From positions 4,074,432 to 4,138,431 of the forward strand of contig LNAC01000109.1 of assembly GCA_002007465.1 (NCBI GenBank): DNA of 64,000 nucleotides. The letters are read 5' to 3'. How positions within the stretch are numbered: position 1 is the stretch's first letter; each line of letters begins with the position of its first letter. Of the stretch, positions 1 through 10,756 are shown one piece after another. The stretch comes from Ailurus styani (Eukaryota > Chordata > Mammalia > Carnivora > Ailuridae). Under the pieces are notes generated by a model that saw only the letters and a list, made by a program, of their open reading frames with translations, was not told where the DNA came from and did not search any database. Position numbers and translations under genes: made by a program.

Positions 1-78
1 GCCCGACGCGGGGCTTGATCCCAGGACCCTGGGATCATGACTTGAGCCGAAGGCAGACTGAGCCCCCCGGGCGTCCCT
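1..78 (-). mobile_element. Can-SINE fragment cut by the window edge
   Basis: The stretch carries the reverse complement of the SINE core: the GGACCCTGGGATCATGA segment, then GAGCCGAAGGCAGA, then a shortened GAGCCCCCCGGGCG end. The A-rich 3' part lies beyond the left edge of the window. About 15 bases usually seen between the CAGA and GAGCC motifs are missing, so the copy is decayed as well as cut. Confidence 0.85.
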
Positions 79-115
79 CTCCTATTGTATTTTTTTAAAA
101 AATGGTTTTGTAGTG

Positions 116-317
116 CGGCACCTGGGTGACTCCGTTCGTTAAGTGTCTGCCTTCGGCTCAGGTCATGATCTCAGGGTCCTGGGATCGAGTCCCACATTGG
201 GCTCCTGCTTGGTGGGGAGCCTGCTTCTCCCTCTCCCGCTGCCTGCAGTTCCCCAGCCCCACTCGTGCGCGCGCGTGCTCTCTCTCTCTGTCAAATAAAT
301 AAAATCTTTAAAAAAAA
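116..317 (+). mobile_element. Can-SINE, full length
   Basis: It opens with GGCACCTGGGTGACTC and passes through the tRNA-derived core GGTCATGATCTCAGGGTCC. A CT-rich segment with a GCGCGCGC run follows, and it ends in CAAATAAATAAAATCTTTAAAAAAAA. AATGGTT-type sequence flanks both ends (about 101-114 and 318-334) and is a probable decayed target-site duplication. These elements derive from tRNA-Lys, are transcribed by RNA polymerase III and are mobilised by L1 enzymes. Confidence 0.93.
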
Positions 318-357
318 ATGGTTGCGTTGTATGGTTGACCAGTATTCCCTTATTAAC

Positions 358-359
<2 letters not shown>

Positions 360-396
<37 letters not shown>

Positions 397-407
397 TGTC
401 TGTCTGT
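360..407. repeat. (TG)n microsatellite running into (CTGT)n
   Basis: About 17 uninterrupted TG units (361-394) are followed by CTGTCTGTCTGT. The tract is likely length-polymorphic and could adopt Z-DNA. The long His/Thr or Cys/Val runs that appear in translations here come only from this repeat. Confidence 0.95.
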
Positions 408-1144
408 TCTTCTGGATGTTCTCTCTATACAGAGAGAGGGTCCATTTCTGCTTCCAGTTCTGGGTGAATCTGCTGTAATTGCTGGTGGTTGTCTTTCTGC
501 TGCTCAAGTGAGAAGACTCGCCATTTTCTCACCACTAACCATACCCCCTAAGTGTGCTGTATTTCCATCACCAGCCAGCACATCTTTCAGTAACACCTGG
601 AAGCTTAGGTTGATCATATTTTGTTTCATAAGTAGGGTTGCCTTCCGTGATGGCTTGCGTTGATTCTAAAAGTTGAGAACTAATCCACAATGTTTATCCT
701 GTTTTTAGTATATAATGATTGTTCTCTGCAGAACCAAGTAATATGCTAGGATTACATTTCCGTTAATAAGCATAGGATTGATTATCTCTGTGCCCCTCAA
801 CAGACAATCTTTCTCTTCATTCAAGTTCATATGGGATCTCCTTCCCTCCCCCCTCCCCGTTCCAGTAATTATCTTAATTATTCTCAAAATAGCCCCAGTC
901 CTCAGTCTTAGGAATTATTCTATCAATTTCTCATATTCTGACTCCCCTCCTTGAAATCACCCCCCTCTGAATTGTGATTTTACCTTGATGCTGTCTAAGG
1001 AATTTTCTTTACTCTTCTTCTGGGTCAGATTCTTCGTAGATTCCACCTCTTTCACTATCTTGGTTTATTTTCTTATTTTGCAAGTAATTTCCAAAGAATA
1101 AGTTGATTGGATGTCAACTTTCAGGGACCTTTAGGTCTCAGGCA
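408..1144. other. Single-copy DNA, no feature recognised
   Basis: This AT-rich DNA has several pyrimidine-rich runs, for example at 838-862. I see no open reading frame with coding character, no RNA gene and no clear repeat. Confidence 0.5.
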
Positions 1145-1146
1145 TT

Positions 1147-1232
1147 CCATTCTCTCCTCATTTTTAAAGATGAGGATCTGAGGCTCAGAGAACTTGAGTA
1201 AATTGCCCAAGTTCCGGAGGGCATTGTTAAAA
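1147..1232 (-). mobile_element. MIR fragment
   Basis: The phrase GATGAGGATCTGAGGCTCAGAGAACTT...AAATTGCCCAAG is the reverse complement of the conserved MIR core (CTTGGGCAAG...CTCTGAGCCTCAG...CCTCATC). Only the core is recognisable. MIRs are ancient, inactive tRNA-derived SINEs found across mammals. Confidence 0.75.
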
Positions 1233-1289
1233 ACAAGATAACAGGTCCAAAATGGATTCGTATTTGCCAAGTCCCACATCACCAATCCA

Positions 1290-1528
1290 AGACTAACTTA
1301 GTTATGGTCTCAGTTCTTCCAGAAATGGAATCTTAAACCAGTCCGTCAGGAATTGTCTGGTTAGCACAAGTTAGGTCGTCTGATAGACCCTGGCCATCCC
1401 CTAAAGGGAAGTGACCTTGCACTAACCAACCCCTAACTTTACTTCCTTGTTCTTACTCCCTTATGCCTATAAAAGTCTTTCATTTTATACAACTTCTCAG
1501 AGCTCCTTTCTCGCTCCTACATTTATTT
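1290..1528 (+). mobile_element. LTR-like fragment (retroviral-type promoter region)
   Basis: The order of motifs resembles the U3-R part of an endogenous retroviral LTR. CTAACCAACCCCTAACTTTACTT is followed by ATGCCTATAAAAG (TATA box near 1466) and ACTTCTCAGAGCTCCTTTCTCGCTCC. It stops where an L1 fragment begins at about 1532. I see no internal viral coding sequence. Family assignment is uncertain. Confidence 0.45.
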
Positions 1529-1531
1529 GGC

Positions 1532-1782
1532 AGAAAGAGAAATTAAGAAAACAATCCCTAAAGAGTAAAATACTTAGGAAAAAACTTAACCAAGGAGGCA
1601 AAATATAAAATACTGATGAAGGAAATTGAAGATGATTCAAACAAATGGAAAGATATTCCATGCTCATGGATTGGAAGAACTGATACTGTGAAAATGTCCC
1701 TTCTACCCAAAGCAATCTAGAGGTTTAATGCAATCCCTATCACAATACCAATAGCATTAAAAAAAATACAAGGAAAAAGAGT
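1532..1782 (+). mobile_element. L1 ORF2 fragment
   Basis: Read forward, this matches the reverse-transcriptase end of L1 ORF2. The segment around 1615-1720 translates to pieces such as [20 protein letters not shown] and [10 protein letters not shown], which are typical of the L1 ORF2 thumb region. The frame is broken by stops and deletions, so it is a dead fragment. Confidence 0.85.
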
Positions 1783-2068
1783 TATCATGCAGACCTAGGT
1801 AACTCAGAGTTCACCTTCTTAATCATTCCATTCTGCATCCCAATAAATGTTCAGTGAAAGAAGATAGAACTGTAGCTGGGTCCTTAGAGGTGGCTTCCTG
1901 GAGAAGTTGAGGAGGGAGCATAGCCTTGAGGGATTTTCATTTGAATAAACATCAAAGACACAGGGGAGACAATTTCTAGTTAAATTCCCTTCCGTGGGTG
2001 GGTGATGCTTGGGTGTGCAAATAGTTTTTTCTTGAGCTTTAGAATAATTTCCCAACCTCAAGTCTGTT

Positions 2069-2070
<2 letters not shown>

Positions 2071-2102
<32 letters not shown>

Positions 2103-2272
2103 TTCACAGAGGGAGAGAGATCACAAGGAGGCAGAGAGGCAGGCAGAGAGAGAGGGGGGAAGCAGGCTCCCCACTGAGCAGGGAGCCCGATGCGGGCCTC
2201 GATCCCAGGACCCTGAGATCATGACCTGAGCCGAAAGCAGAGGCTTTAACCCACTGAGCCACCCAGGCGCCC
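2071..2272 (-). mobile_element. Can-SINE, young, perfect target-site duplication
   Basis: A 30-base T tract (the reversed poly-A tail) leads into a complete body ending CCACTGAGCCACCCAGGCGCCC. The 14-base sequence CTCAAGTCTGTTTC stands at 2057-2070 and again at 2273-2286, a perfect duplication. The long pure tail and intact duplication indicate a recent insertion. Confidence 0.96.
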
Positions 2273-2287
2273 CTCAAGTCTGTTTCT

Positions 2288-4482
2288 TAACGTGGGTTCC
2301 TTTTTCTCTCCTCCTCCAGGATAATAATATTTCTTCAGGATAATAAAATTTCTCTCCTTTCACATAATAATCTTGGGCAGTCGATTGTCCGGATCATCAG
2401 AGAGGGCCCTGTCTCTTCTCTCCTCTCTGGTGATGGCTGGGATGGCCATCCTTTATGTCCAGGTGGTTTCTGAAGTTTGGCAGCTCTGCTGCTATCATGC
2501 TTCCTGGAGTCTGTGAACCTTATTGCTGAGTCTCCTGAGATTATTCACATAGCTGTCCCTCTGTGGTCTGGCCACATCCTGACCCCGAGGGCTGTGAGGG
2601 TCCCCACTACTGCAGGGCTCAACCCACCAGTCTGGGGGAGACCTCTCCCCTTCTCCTGCCTCTAAAGTCAGCCTCTGTCTTTCCTTTATTGCACATGCCT
2701 GTCAGTAAATGCATGCATAGGTGTAGATATTTACATATATGTAGATAGACACATAAATATGTTCCCATATGTATATAGAAAGAGACTGGAAGAAGAATGT
2801 GCTATGTGGAACATTTATGAAAATTTCTTAAAAACTACAAAACATGACATTTGCACATATATGTGCACACACTTGCATGTAACTTCTGGAAAGGGTAAGG
2901 GAGAGCCCTGGGGATGGGAACAGAGCCTACCTCATCCAGAATGTTTTATTCCTATTGTTCAAAAGGACATTCTAAAACAAAAGTGGCAAAAGAGTTAACA
3001 TTTATTGATTCTGGTGAGCGGGTACCCTGGATACGTTACTCTCTCTCTTTTTTTTTCCTTCTACTTTAAATACACTTAAAAAAAACCAAACAAACTAGAA
3101 GCTTAGCAACTTCTTTGGAATGCAGTCAGTGAGCAGAAAGGAGGCAAGGAAAGAAAATAGAAATACAAATTAATGGTCCCGGCACCTCCTTGCCATTTCT
3201 TCTCTGGGTTCAGTCGAGCTCAGTGGCTGAACGTGGCAGGGAGGTCAACCCTCAGCGTCCTCTGTCTGGAGGAGCGGGGGGTTCCCGAGGTCCTGCTGCT
3301 GTCCAGCCAGGATGGGATGTGATTTCACAGTGAAGGCCTTTGACCTCCTGGGCTCTCTGTGACCCGAGAGGCAGACTTTGCCAGTAGTTTGAGCCTGATC
3401 AATTGCTTCTGTGTTTAAGAATCATCACGGGAACCCCCTGTCCTCTGTGAGCACCCTGTTTCTTTCCAGAGCCCTGTGGGGGGTGGGGGCTGGGTCTGGG
3501 CTCTCCTACCCTCAGAAACGTGTGTGGGGCACTCTCAAACCAGTCAAGTGAAAAGCAGGCATTTGAGCCTAATTGCTTTTGTAAGAGCTCTTTCCAAGGC
3601 TGAGTGAGACTCTTGAAGTTTCTAGAATTGTTTAATGCTGTTAGTACTAGTGTGAGAAAAATGGATACCAGCTTAGGCCGGCTTTATACGTGGAACTATG
3701 AAACAGGAAGGTTTTCTTTAAAAAAAAAAAAAGAGATTTGGAAAATCTCACCTCTTGAAAAGTCCAAAAAATGACATGTAGTGAAACTGCTGTTTTTTGG
3801 ATCAACTTGGATGGAACGAATGGTTGGTTATGCAGAATTGAAGGAAAGCTTTGGGAGAAAGAAAGCTTCTCATCTCTCAAACACCAAAGGGAAACGTCAG
3901 TTAGACATGTACGCTCACCCCATGGTCTTCAAATTTCAAAAGCTTTACAGAAAAAGGAGCCATTATTCTAAGCCTGAAATCATTACAAAGAACCCTGGCC
4001 CACAAAGGAAGAAATACTCTCAAAAATTAAATTCTGGCAATATAATTACAAATGATTTTTTGATGAAGAAAAGGGGAAGACATCTATGAAAATCAATGTG
4101 GCTAGACTTTCTGATTAATCCCATTTTAAAAGAACATGTATAAGAGATGCAAGGAGAGGTATACTACAAAGACGAGCTGGAAAAGACAGGTTGATATGAA
4201 TGTGGGAAAGTAGCAAAGTGCCAAGCCTTGACCAAAAATGTCAAGAAGACGGGCTTTCTGAGATGCAGCCTGAATGCGAATCCTGTCACAATGGGCTGTG
4301 TCGAGCCCTTCCTGTGGCGAGTGGTCTAACAGTTCAGAGAGAATGTGGAAGAAACCGACTGACTCAGACATTTTTAAAATTATTTTTAGTCTGTATTGTG
4401 TGTTTCCCAATCTACATTTGAACGAAATCCTAAGAATGGCAACTCTCTGCCATAGCAATAATATATACAATGTGAGCATTTA
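2288..4482. other. Single-copy DNA, 2.2 kb
   Basis: No interspersed repeat is recognised over this stretch. Two short similar motifs (TTTGAGCCTGATCAATTGCTT at 3388 and TTTGAGCCTAATTGCTT at 3562) lie in a moderately GC-rich part. A 102-codon open frame at 3781-4089 is Lys/Arg-rich and matches nothing I know. A second open frame overlaps it in another phase, so I do not call it a gene. Confidence 0.45.
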
Positions 4483-4664
4483 ATTTTTAAAGATTTTATT
4501 TATTTGAGAGCATGAGGGAGAGCGCACAAACAAGTGGGAGGGATAGAGAGAGAGGCAGACTCCCTGCTGAGCAGGGAGCCCGATGCAGGACTCAATCCCA
4601 GCCCTCCGGGATCATGACCTGAGCTGAAGGCAGATGCTTAACCGACTGAGCCACCCAGGGGCCC
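4483..4664 (-). mobile_element. Can-SINE, older class
   Basis: It runs from a short T-rich tail through AAAGATTTTATTTATTTGAGAG to TTAACCGACTGAGCCACCCAGGGGCCCC. GAGCATTTAATTTTT-like sequence flanks both sides (4473-4488 and 4670-4685), which suggests a target-site duplication with a few changes. The TTAACCGACTGAGCC form is the older version of the head. Confidence 0.93.
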
Positions 4665-4679
4665 CAATAGGAGCATTTT

Positions 4680-5340
4680 AATTTTTATGCCTTGCCATGT
4701 TTTTCTCTGCAGGATTGTTCTCATTTTGGAAAACAAGTTCAATGTTCTTTTCCTGTGCTCCTAAACTGCTTCATCGATGTGGGTTAACTATTCCTTGAAC
4801 AATTGAAAGGATTTATTTGTAAAACGAGTTAAGACAAGGACTCTGGTGTGTAGATCTTTAACAATTTTTCTTTACTGAATTTCTTCTGTCATTAAGCTTT
4901 TTGACTTTTCTATGTATTTTGTGTCAATTTTAATAATTTGTTTTCATAGAATATTTCCATTTCCTGAAATACAAAGTTAATATTGCAGTGTTCAATGCAG
5001 TTTAAAAAGACCTCTACCCGTGGCTACAAATGGCTATAAATGGTAATATCGCTTTCTTAGACTTTAAATTGTGTTGTGTTTTCTCTTTCTGATCCATTTA
5101 ATGGTGCTCTGTTTTTCTTATTTATTTATTTATTGGTTTATTGACACTTTTATCTTTATTATTCCCCTCGTTTTGTGGATATGTGTGTCTGTGTTCATAT
5201 TTTTAAACCTCCTGAGTGCACATGGTTAAGTTTTTTCATGTCCATCCTTTTTAATAACAAAAGGCATTTAAAAGTAGGAATGTCTCTTTGAGTTTAACTT
5301 TGGCTTCACGGCAAAACTTCAGACATTATTTTTCCTTTTT
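4680..5340. other. AT-rich DNA, nothing identified
   Basis: The stretch is AT-rich with a short TTTA run near 5122-5138. It may include decayed L1 sequence continuous with the element that starts near 5345, but I cannot demonstrate that. Confidence 0.4.
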
Positions 5341-5344
5341 AAAG

Positions 5345-7998
5345 AGACCACGATTGCACTTTTAAAAAACTTTTTATTTGGAAATATTTTTGGATTTACA
5401 GGAAGGTTGCAAAATTAGTACAGAGCTCCCTGGCAAAGGGCACGTAACATCTTACATAAGCTTAGTACGGTTTTTAAAGCTAAGAAATCGGTACTACAAG
5501 CTTTAGCCAGATTTCACATGTTTTGACTAATGTTTTCCAAGCTTGGACTCTGTATTGATTCAGTCATCCTGTCTCCTTGGCCTTCTCTAGTCTGGCCTGT
5601 TCGCCTGCCTGTCTTTGTCTTGCCAAGCCCTCACACTTCGGAATAGTACAGATTGTTTTGTAGAATGTCCCTCCATTTGAGTTTGTCTGATGGTTTCTTG
5701 CAGTTTGACTGAGGTTCTAGATTTTGGCAAGCACACCCGCACAGAAGGGATGCGTCCTTTCCTAGGGGGGGTACGTGATATCTATGTGTCTAGTTACTGG
5801 ATGTTGATATGTCTTCTTGTTGGATGTTGATTTGGGTCCCTTGGTTGAGATCTGCTAGCTTTCTCCAAAGTAAAGTCACTGTTTATTCTGTTCATTCTCT
5901 CTTTTGTCCTACATCTTGAGGGAGATGTTTGTAGACTCTTCAAATCTCCTGTTTCTCCTCAAACTTCGGCCACGGAATGCTCATATCCATTGATGTATCC
6001 CGTCTCCACTTATCGTTGTTGATTTTTTAATTTTTTAATTTTTATTTTTTATTCTTCATTGCCCTTGCATTTGTTGGTTGGAATTCTCCTGTAAGGAATA
6101 GCTCTCCCCACCTACCATCTATTTTGGGCTCATGGATATTCATTTTATTCTATTGATTAGGACCCCATAGTCTTGCTGTTTACTTTGTTGTTCAGAGGAA
6201 TCCAGGTTTGGCTGTTGGGAACTTTCTCAGATTGATGTGGCCCTATTCTTCCTTCAACACTTTATCTTACTTTCTGACTCTGCAGGATACTTGAGGTTCA
6301 TCATGGATTTTTCCTGCTCCAGCCCTGGAAATAGCTCCTTTTCCTAGAAGACCTGGCTCTTTTTAATAAAGAATGGTATTTAGAAACCAAGATCTAGGCA
6401 CTGGGTATGCCCATTGCTACTGAGATTTCTTTGCTTCTAGACTCTTTTCAGTGGAAAGCAATCAGAAATACCTGAGGATATATTAACCTACGTATAGACA
6501 GAAATCTCTCTCTCTTTCTGTCTCTGTCTCTCTCAGGTTATCTATTTTTAAAAACCCTGTCTGTTTATACCAATACCTCTAATTCCAGTACAACACCACA
6601 GGCTCATTCTATTCTCCCCCTCTCCTTATGTATAATTTCTTTTGTCAACAGGACAAACCCAGCTTTCATTGTATACAATATGTTTATTTGTCCAACTCTA
6701 GAATACACAGAAAGTGTTTTTAGAATTGCTAATCCATACACCTGTGAGGGAAAAAATTACTAGCTAGGGTAAAATACCTGTATGGTTCTTTTTGCCTTTA
6801 GCCTTCTGATATCAGGTCAGTATAGTTATTCAGAGTTACTTGGGTTAGTTTTCTTCTCTAACCCTTTCATGATGGTTACCTTATTAATTTGTAATACAGT
6901 TAGGTTTATTTATTACAGCTCATATTCTTTTTGGTTGTTGTTACTCCTATATCTTGATTGGTTTTTTTGAAAAATCAGAGTAAACTTTACTCTTTTCATT
7001 GTATGGGTTTTTTTTTAAGATTTTATTTATTTATTTGACAGAGAGAGAGAGAGAGAGAGATCACAAGTAGGCAGAGAAGCAAAGAGAGAGGAGGACGCAG
7101 GCCCCCTGCTGAGCAGAGAGCCTGATGTGGGCCTTGATCCCAGGACCCTGAGATCATGACCTGAGCTGAAGGCAGAGGCTTTAACCCACTGAGCCACCCA
7201 GGTGACCCTGTTGTATGGGTTTTGACAAAAACACTGAATTGTGAGTCCACTACATGGTGATACAGACCAGTTTCATTATGCTCCAGTCCTCTCCTGCTGA
7301 CCCAGTGTAGTTGACCCCTCTCCCTTACCCAGTTCCTGGCAACCTCTAATCTGTGCTTTTGATCATTGGTTTTGCCTTTTCCAGAAAAACATATGAATGT
7401 AACCATATAATATACAGGCTTTTGGTTCTGGCTTCTTTGCCTTAGAAAAGTGCACTTAAGTTTCACTTAAGTTTCATCCATTTGTGTATGCATGGGGATC
7501 AGCAGTTTGTCCTTTTTATTGTGGAGTGATGTTACATTGTATGGACGTACCACAATTTGTTTACTCTTTAGCCAATTGAAGGCTATTTGGGTTGTTTCCA
7601 GTTTTGTGCTGTTATGAGTAAACAGTCACATGTAGGTGTGGACATATGTTTTCATTTCCCTTGAATAAATTCCTAGACGTGAGATTGCCAGGTTGAATGA
7701 CAGGTGCACCAATACTTTATATAGGGTGGTGGCAACATGTTTTCCAAACTTGTCTCAACAATTTTCTATTGCCACCAGCAATGTGGGAGGGTTCCGGTTG
7801 CTCTGTATCCTTGTCAATACTTGATATTGTCAGTCTTTTTAGCCATGAGCAGTGGTATCTCATTTTGGTTTTATTTGCATTTCCCAAATGAGTAATGCTA
7901 TAGTGTGTCTTTGATGTTCATCTGTCTCCTTTGGTGAATGTCTGCTCAAACTTTTGAGTTTCCATTTCTTCTTGTATCAAGTTACTGTGCTGAGACAG
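5345..7998 (-). mobile_element. Old L1 3' end (3' UTR into ORF2), interrupted by a SINE
   Basis: The lower-coordinate part has the dispersed 3' UTR-like sequence of old mammalian L1 elements, including ATTTACAGGAAGGTTGCAAA and GTAGAATGTCCCTCCATTTG. AATGGTATTTAGAAACCAAG is also present. The upper part (7320-7960) is the antisense of the ORF2 C-terminal region, with landmarks such as TTGTATGGACGTACCACA, GGTATCTCATTTTGGTTTTA and CATTTCCC. Order and strand fit one element inserted on the minus strand. It is heavily mutated and non-functional. A young Can-SINE splits it at 7011-7208. Confidence 0.72.
7011..7208 (-). mobile_element. Can-SINE, young, inserted in L1
   Basis: It has the AGATCACAAGTAGGCAGAGA body and the TTTAACCCACTGAGCCACCCAGG end of the young musteloid-type class. 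ATTGTATGGGTTTT before it (6999-7010) and TTGTATGGGTTTTGAC after it form the target-site duplication. A (GA)n run at 7040-7060 lies in the tail-proximal part. Confidence 0.95.
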
Positions 7999-7999
7999 T

Positions 8000-9198
8000 T
8001 ATTCTGAATCTTTTGATTGGGGGCTTTTCTTTGTTTGACCTGTTCGAATTTTCACGTATCTGAGTACTTCATTTTCCCTTCACCCTTGAAGGGTCCCTGG
8101 AAATAGCTGCAAAATGAGGTGGCCAGGATGACGTTGGTAGTCTTCATTCCTTTGAGAAATGGTTGAAGGAATTGACCGTATCTTTCCTGGAGAAGTGAGC
8201 ACTTGGGGGTATTAACTGGTGCTTCTGACTCTTGTATTTTCTATCTAGAGAAATGTTAGGCTCTTTCTGTATAGCTCTAGAGCGATGGGCAGTAGGAACT
8301 CAAAGGCAGGCTGATATCAGATTGTACCTGGAAGACTTTTCTAACGATCATCAATGGAATGGAATGCAATGAGCTTTCTTAGTAAAACTGGTTCAGCTTC
8401 AGACATCGGCAGGTAAGGAAAGTCATCTGGTAATGGTGCTGTTGAAGGTAACCTATACGGGCTAGGGGATTGGGAGCAGAGACTGCTGTGGTCCTATTGG
8501 GCGTGAAGATCCAGTGATCCTCATGGTCTACAGCTGTGACAAAGCTGTAGACCTTTCTGAATGCGCAGCCCCTGAATCATGTGTTGTGTCTGAGCTGTGT
8601 CATGGCGACACCATGCTTACGAGCTTGCATCCTCCAGTCTGTTGTGGGTCTTGTCCTGGCTCTGCCTTCTGCTAGCTCAGCTGCAGCCTCCACAGGCTCC
8701 ACACTCGGAGCTCTGTGGTGTGTGCCGGTGTGTGCATGAATGAAATGATATGTGGAATGTCTGCCCGGTGTTCAACGTGGCCACTATTATAACGCCTTTC
8801 CCTCCCAAATGCCTCAACCTCTACACCTTCGTTTTCTGTTTATTTCTTACTACCTGACGTTGTCTGCCACATTCAGGAAGGTTGGTTCTTGGTTTTTTTG
8901 CTCAGAGGCTGTGCATTTTGGGGCTCCCTTTTGGGGAGTTCCATCCCTGGGGCACTTTCTGACCTACTCCAGTCATACTTTGTCTCAGCTCTGCCAGACA
9001 AGATATTGTGGTCTCCAGAACTGTGCAGGGAGGTGAACCTGCATTCTCCCCTTCATCTTTCTAGGTCAACAGGGAACCCAGGTTTACCCAGCCTCATGAA
9101 TATGTGCCAGCAGTCTTCCTGCCTGGCTTTACTTGACGTTGCTGTCTGATCGGAGCACCCGGTAATCTCGGTTACCACACTTGACCTGCCTTGTTGAA
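8000..9198. other. Single-copy DNA
   Basis: No repeat or gene is recognised. The segment 8980-9112 is the source of the 133-base copy misplaced at 9455-9587. Confidence 0.5.
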
Positions 9199-9411
9199 GC
9201 CATGCTGTCCCTCACTCAATGGGCTTTGTTGTAAGTGTTTGCTTCATAGGCAAAGAAGATGCCCTGTTTAAATGCCCAGTCTTACAGAGTTTAGAGCCAT
9301 GGGGATTTGCCTTAATTGAAGCCAACTTCCTCACCCCTCATCCCCTGCTCCTCACGTTTAGCCCGCAGCCCCTTCTCTGCATTTACCATCAATAAAACCT
9401 CCGTTTCAGGG

Positions 9412-9645
9412 CGCCTGGGTGGCTCAGTGGGTTAAAGCCTCTGCTTTTCGGCTNTTGTCTCAGCTCTGCCAGACAAGATATTGTGGTCTCCAGAACTGTG
9501 CAGGGAGGTGAACCTGCATTCTCCCCTTCATCTTTCTAGGTCAACAGGGAACCCAGGTTTACCCAGCCTCATGAATATGTGCCAGCANACTTGTAATTTC
9601 TCTCTCTGTGTCAAATAAATAAATAAAATCTTAAAAAAAAAAAAA
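9412..9645 (+). mobile_element. Can-SINE with its middle replaced by misplaced sequence
   Basis: The first 42 bases (CGCCTGGGTGGCTCAGTGGG to TTCGGCT) and the last 58 bases (ACTTGTAATTTCTCTC to the A tail) are a young Can-SINE. Between Ns at 9454 and 9588 lie 133 bases identical to 8980-9112, not SINE sequence. The 17-base duplication AAACCTCCGTTTCAGGG is perfect at 9395-9411 and 9646-9662. Confidence 0.9.
9455..9587 (+). repeat. Misplaced 133-base copy of 8980-9112
   Basis: The segment starts TTGTCTCAGCTCTGCCAG, ends ATATGTGCCAGCA, and appears identical to 8980-9112. It is bounded by single Ns on both sides. It sits exactly where the internal part of a SINE should be, which points to faulty gap filling rather than biology. 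Confidence 0.88.
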
Positions 9646-10004
9646 AAACCTCCGTTTCAGGGCAGGCCAGAGTCTGTTTTCACTTTTGGCACTCTGGCTG
9701 TCACCTAAAGAGGAAAGGTCCCCAACATGACATACTGGCGAGATATCCTAACAGCCTCTTCTACGGAGTGTTTCATAATAGGGCCCAATCACCTAGAGTC
9801 GAGTCGAAGAGGGCCAAGATTGGGAATCTCTAAGTGTGTCCATGCTTTCTCAGAACTAATAACTCCATGAAAGGGGAAGGGAGAGGTCAATTTCTGCAGG
9901 GTCTTGCTTTCAAGTTTTACTGCAAGTCATTTGCAATGAAACTCAAAGCATCTGTATTAGAATGGTCTGAGCCTTTTCTGAAAACTTGTCTTTTCATTAA
10001 TCAN

Positions 10005-10553
10005 GCCATGCTGTCCCTCACTCAATGGGCTTTGTTGTAAGTGTTTGCTTCATAGGCAAAGAAGATACCCTGTTTAAATGCCCAGTCTTACAGGGTTTAG
10101 AGCCATGGGGATTTGCCTTTTTTGAAGCCAACTTCCTCACTCCTCATCCCCTGCTCCTCACGTTTAGCCCGCAGTCCCTTCTCTGCATTTACCATCAATA
10201 AAACCTCCGTTTCAGGGCAGGCCAGAGTCTGTTTCCACTTTTGGCACTCTGGCTGTCACCTCAAGGGGAAAGGTCCCCAACATGACATACTGGCGAGATA
10301 TCCTAACAGCCTCTTCTATGGAGTGTTTCATAATAGGGCCCAATCACCTAGAGTCGAGTCGAAGAGGGCCAAGATTGCGAATCTCTAAGTGTGTCCATGC
10401 TTTCTCAGAACTAATGGGAAACGGGAAGGGAGAGGTCAATTTATGCAGGGTCTTGCTTTCAAGTTTTACTGCAAGTCATTTGCAACGAAAGTCAAAACAT
10501 CTGTATTAGAATGGTCTGAGCCTTTTCTGAAAACTTGTCTTTTCATTAATCAA
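10005..10553 (+). repeat. Duplicated block, copy 2 (empty SINE site)
   Basis: It matches 9199-10003 but has a single AAACCTCCGTTTCAGGG at 10201-10217, with no SINE and no second copy of the target. This is the expected pre-insertion state of the site at 9395-9662. The unique flank continues past 10553 (AACACGCTATCC). Confidence 0.9.
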
Positions 10554-10756
10554 ACACGCTATCCTCTTCTTCACTTGGACAACTGGAACTGGAGGATTGT
10601 AACTTTAGGTGAAATCTTGGGAATCATCCATTGCTAGCCTTCTTCAGGGTAGGGATTTCTTAAAGAACATTCCAGATGGCTCCAAATTGCTTCTCTTTGT
10701 TGGGTGGAGAGCATCGTGCTTTGTAAGACAGATAGTCTGAGGGCTGATTTCTGTTC

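Larger units (their letters stand above)
9199..10003 (+). repeat. Duplicated block, copy 1 (contains a SINE)
   Basis: The block from GCCATGCTGTCCCTCACTC to CTTTTCATTAATCA is repeated at 10005-10553 after a single N. This copy holds a Can-SINE and its target-site duplication, which the second copy lacks. Outside the SINE I count roughly 16 substitutions and one length change of about 9 bases between copies, close to 3 percent. It could be an alternative haplotype wrongly placed in tandem, or a real tandem duplication. Confidence 0.9.

Noticed and set aside
163..663. Open frames containing long Thr-His or Val-Cys runs
   Set aside because: They read through the (TG)n microsatellite and the adjoining SINE.
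3781..4089. A 102-codon Lys/Arg-rich open frame
   Set aside because: No known similarity, an overlapping open frame in another phase, and no splice or regulatory context; a chance frame is the simpler explanation.
7023..7466. A 147-codon minus-strand frame with a Ser/Leu-rich end
   Set aside because: The second half is antisense translation of a Can-SINE (the recurring SLSLCQINK ending is a SINE signature); similar frames at 38062-38358, 10644-11033 and 60320-60508 have the same cause.
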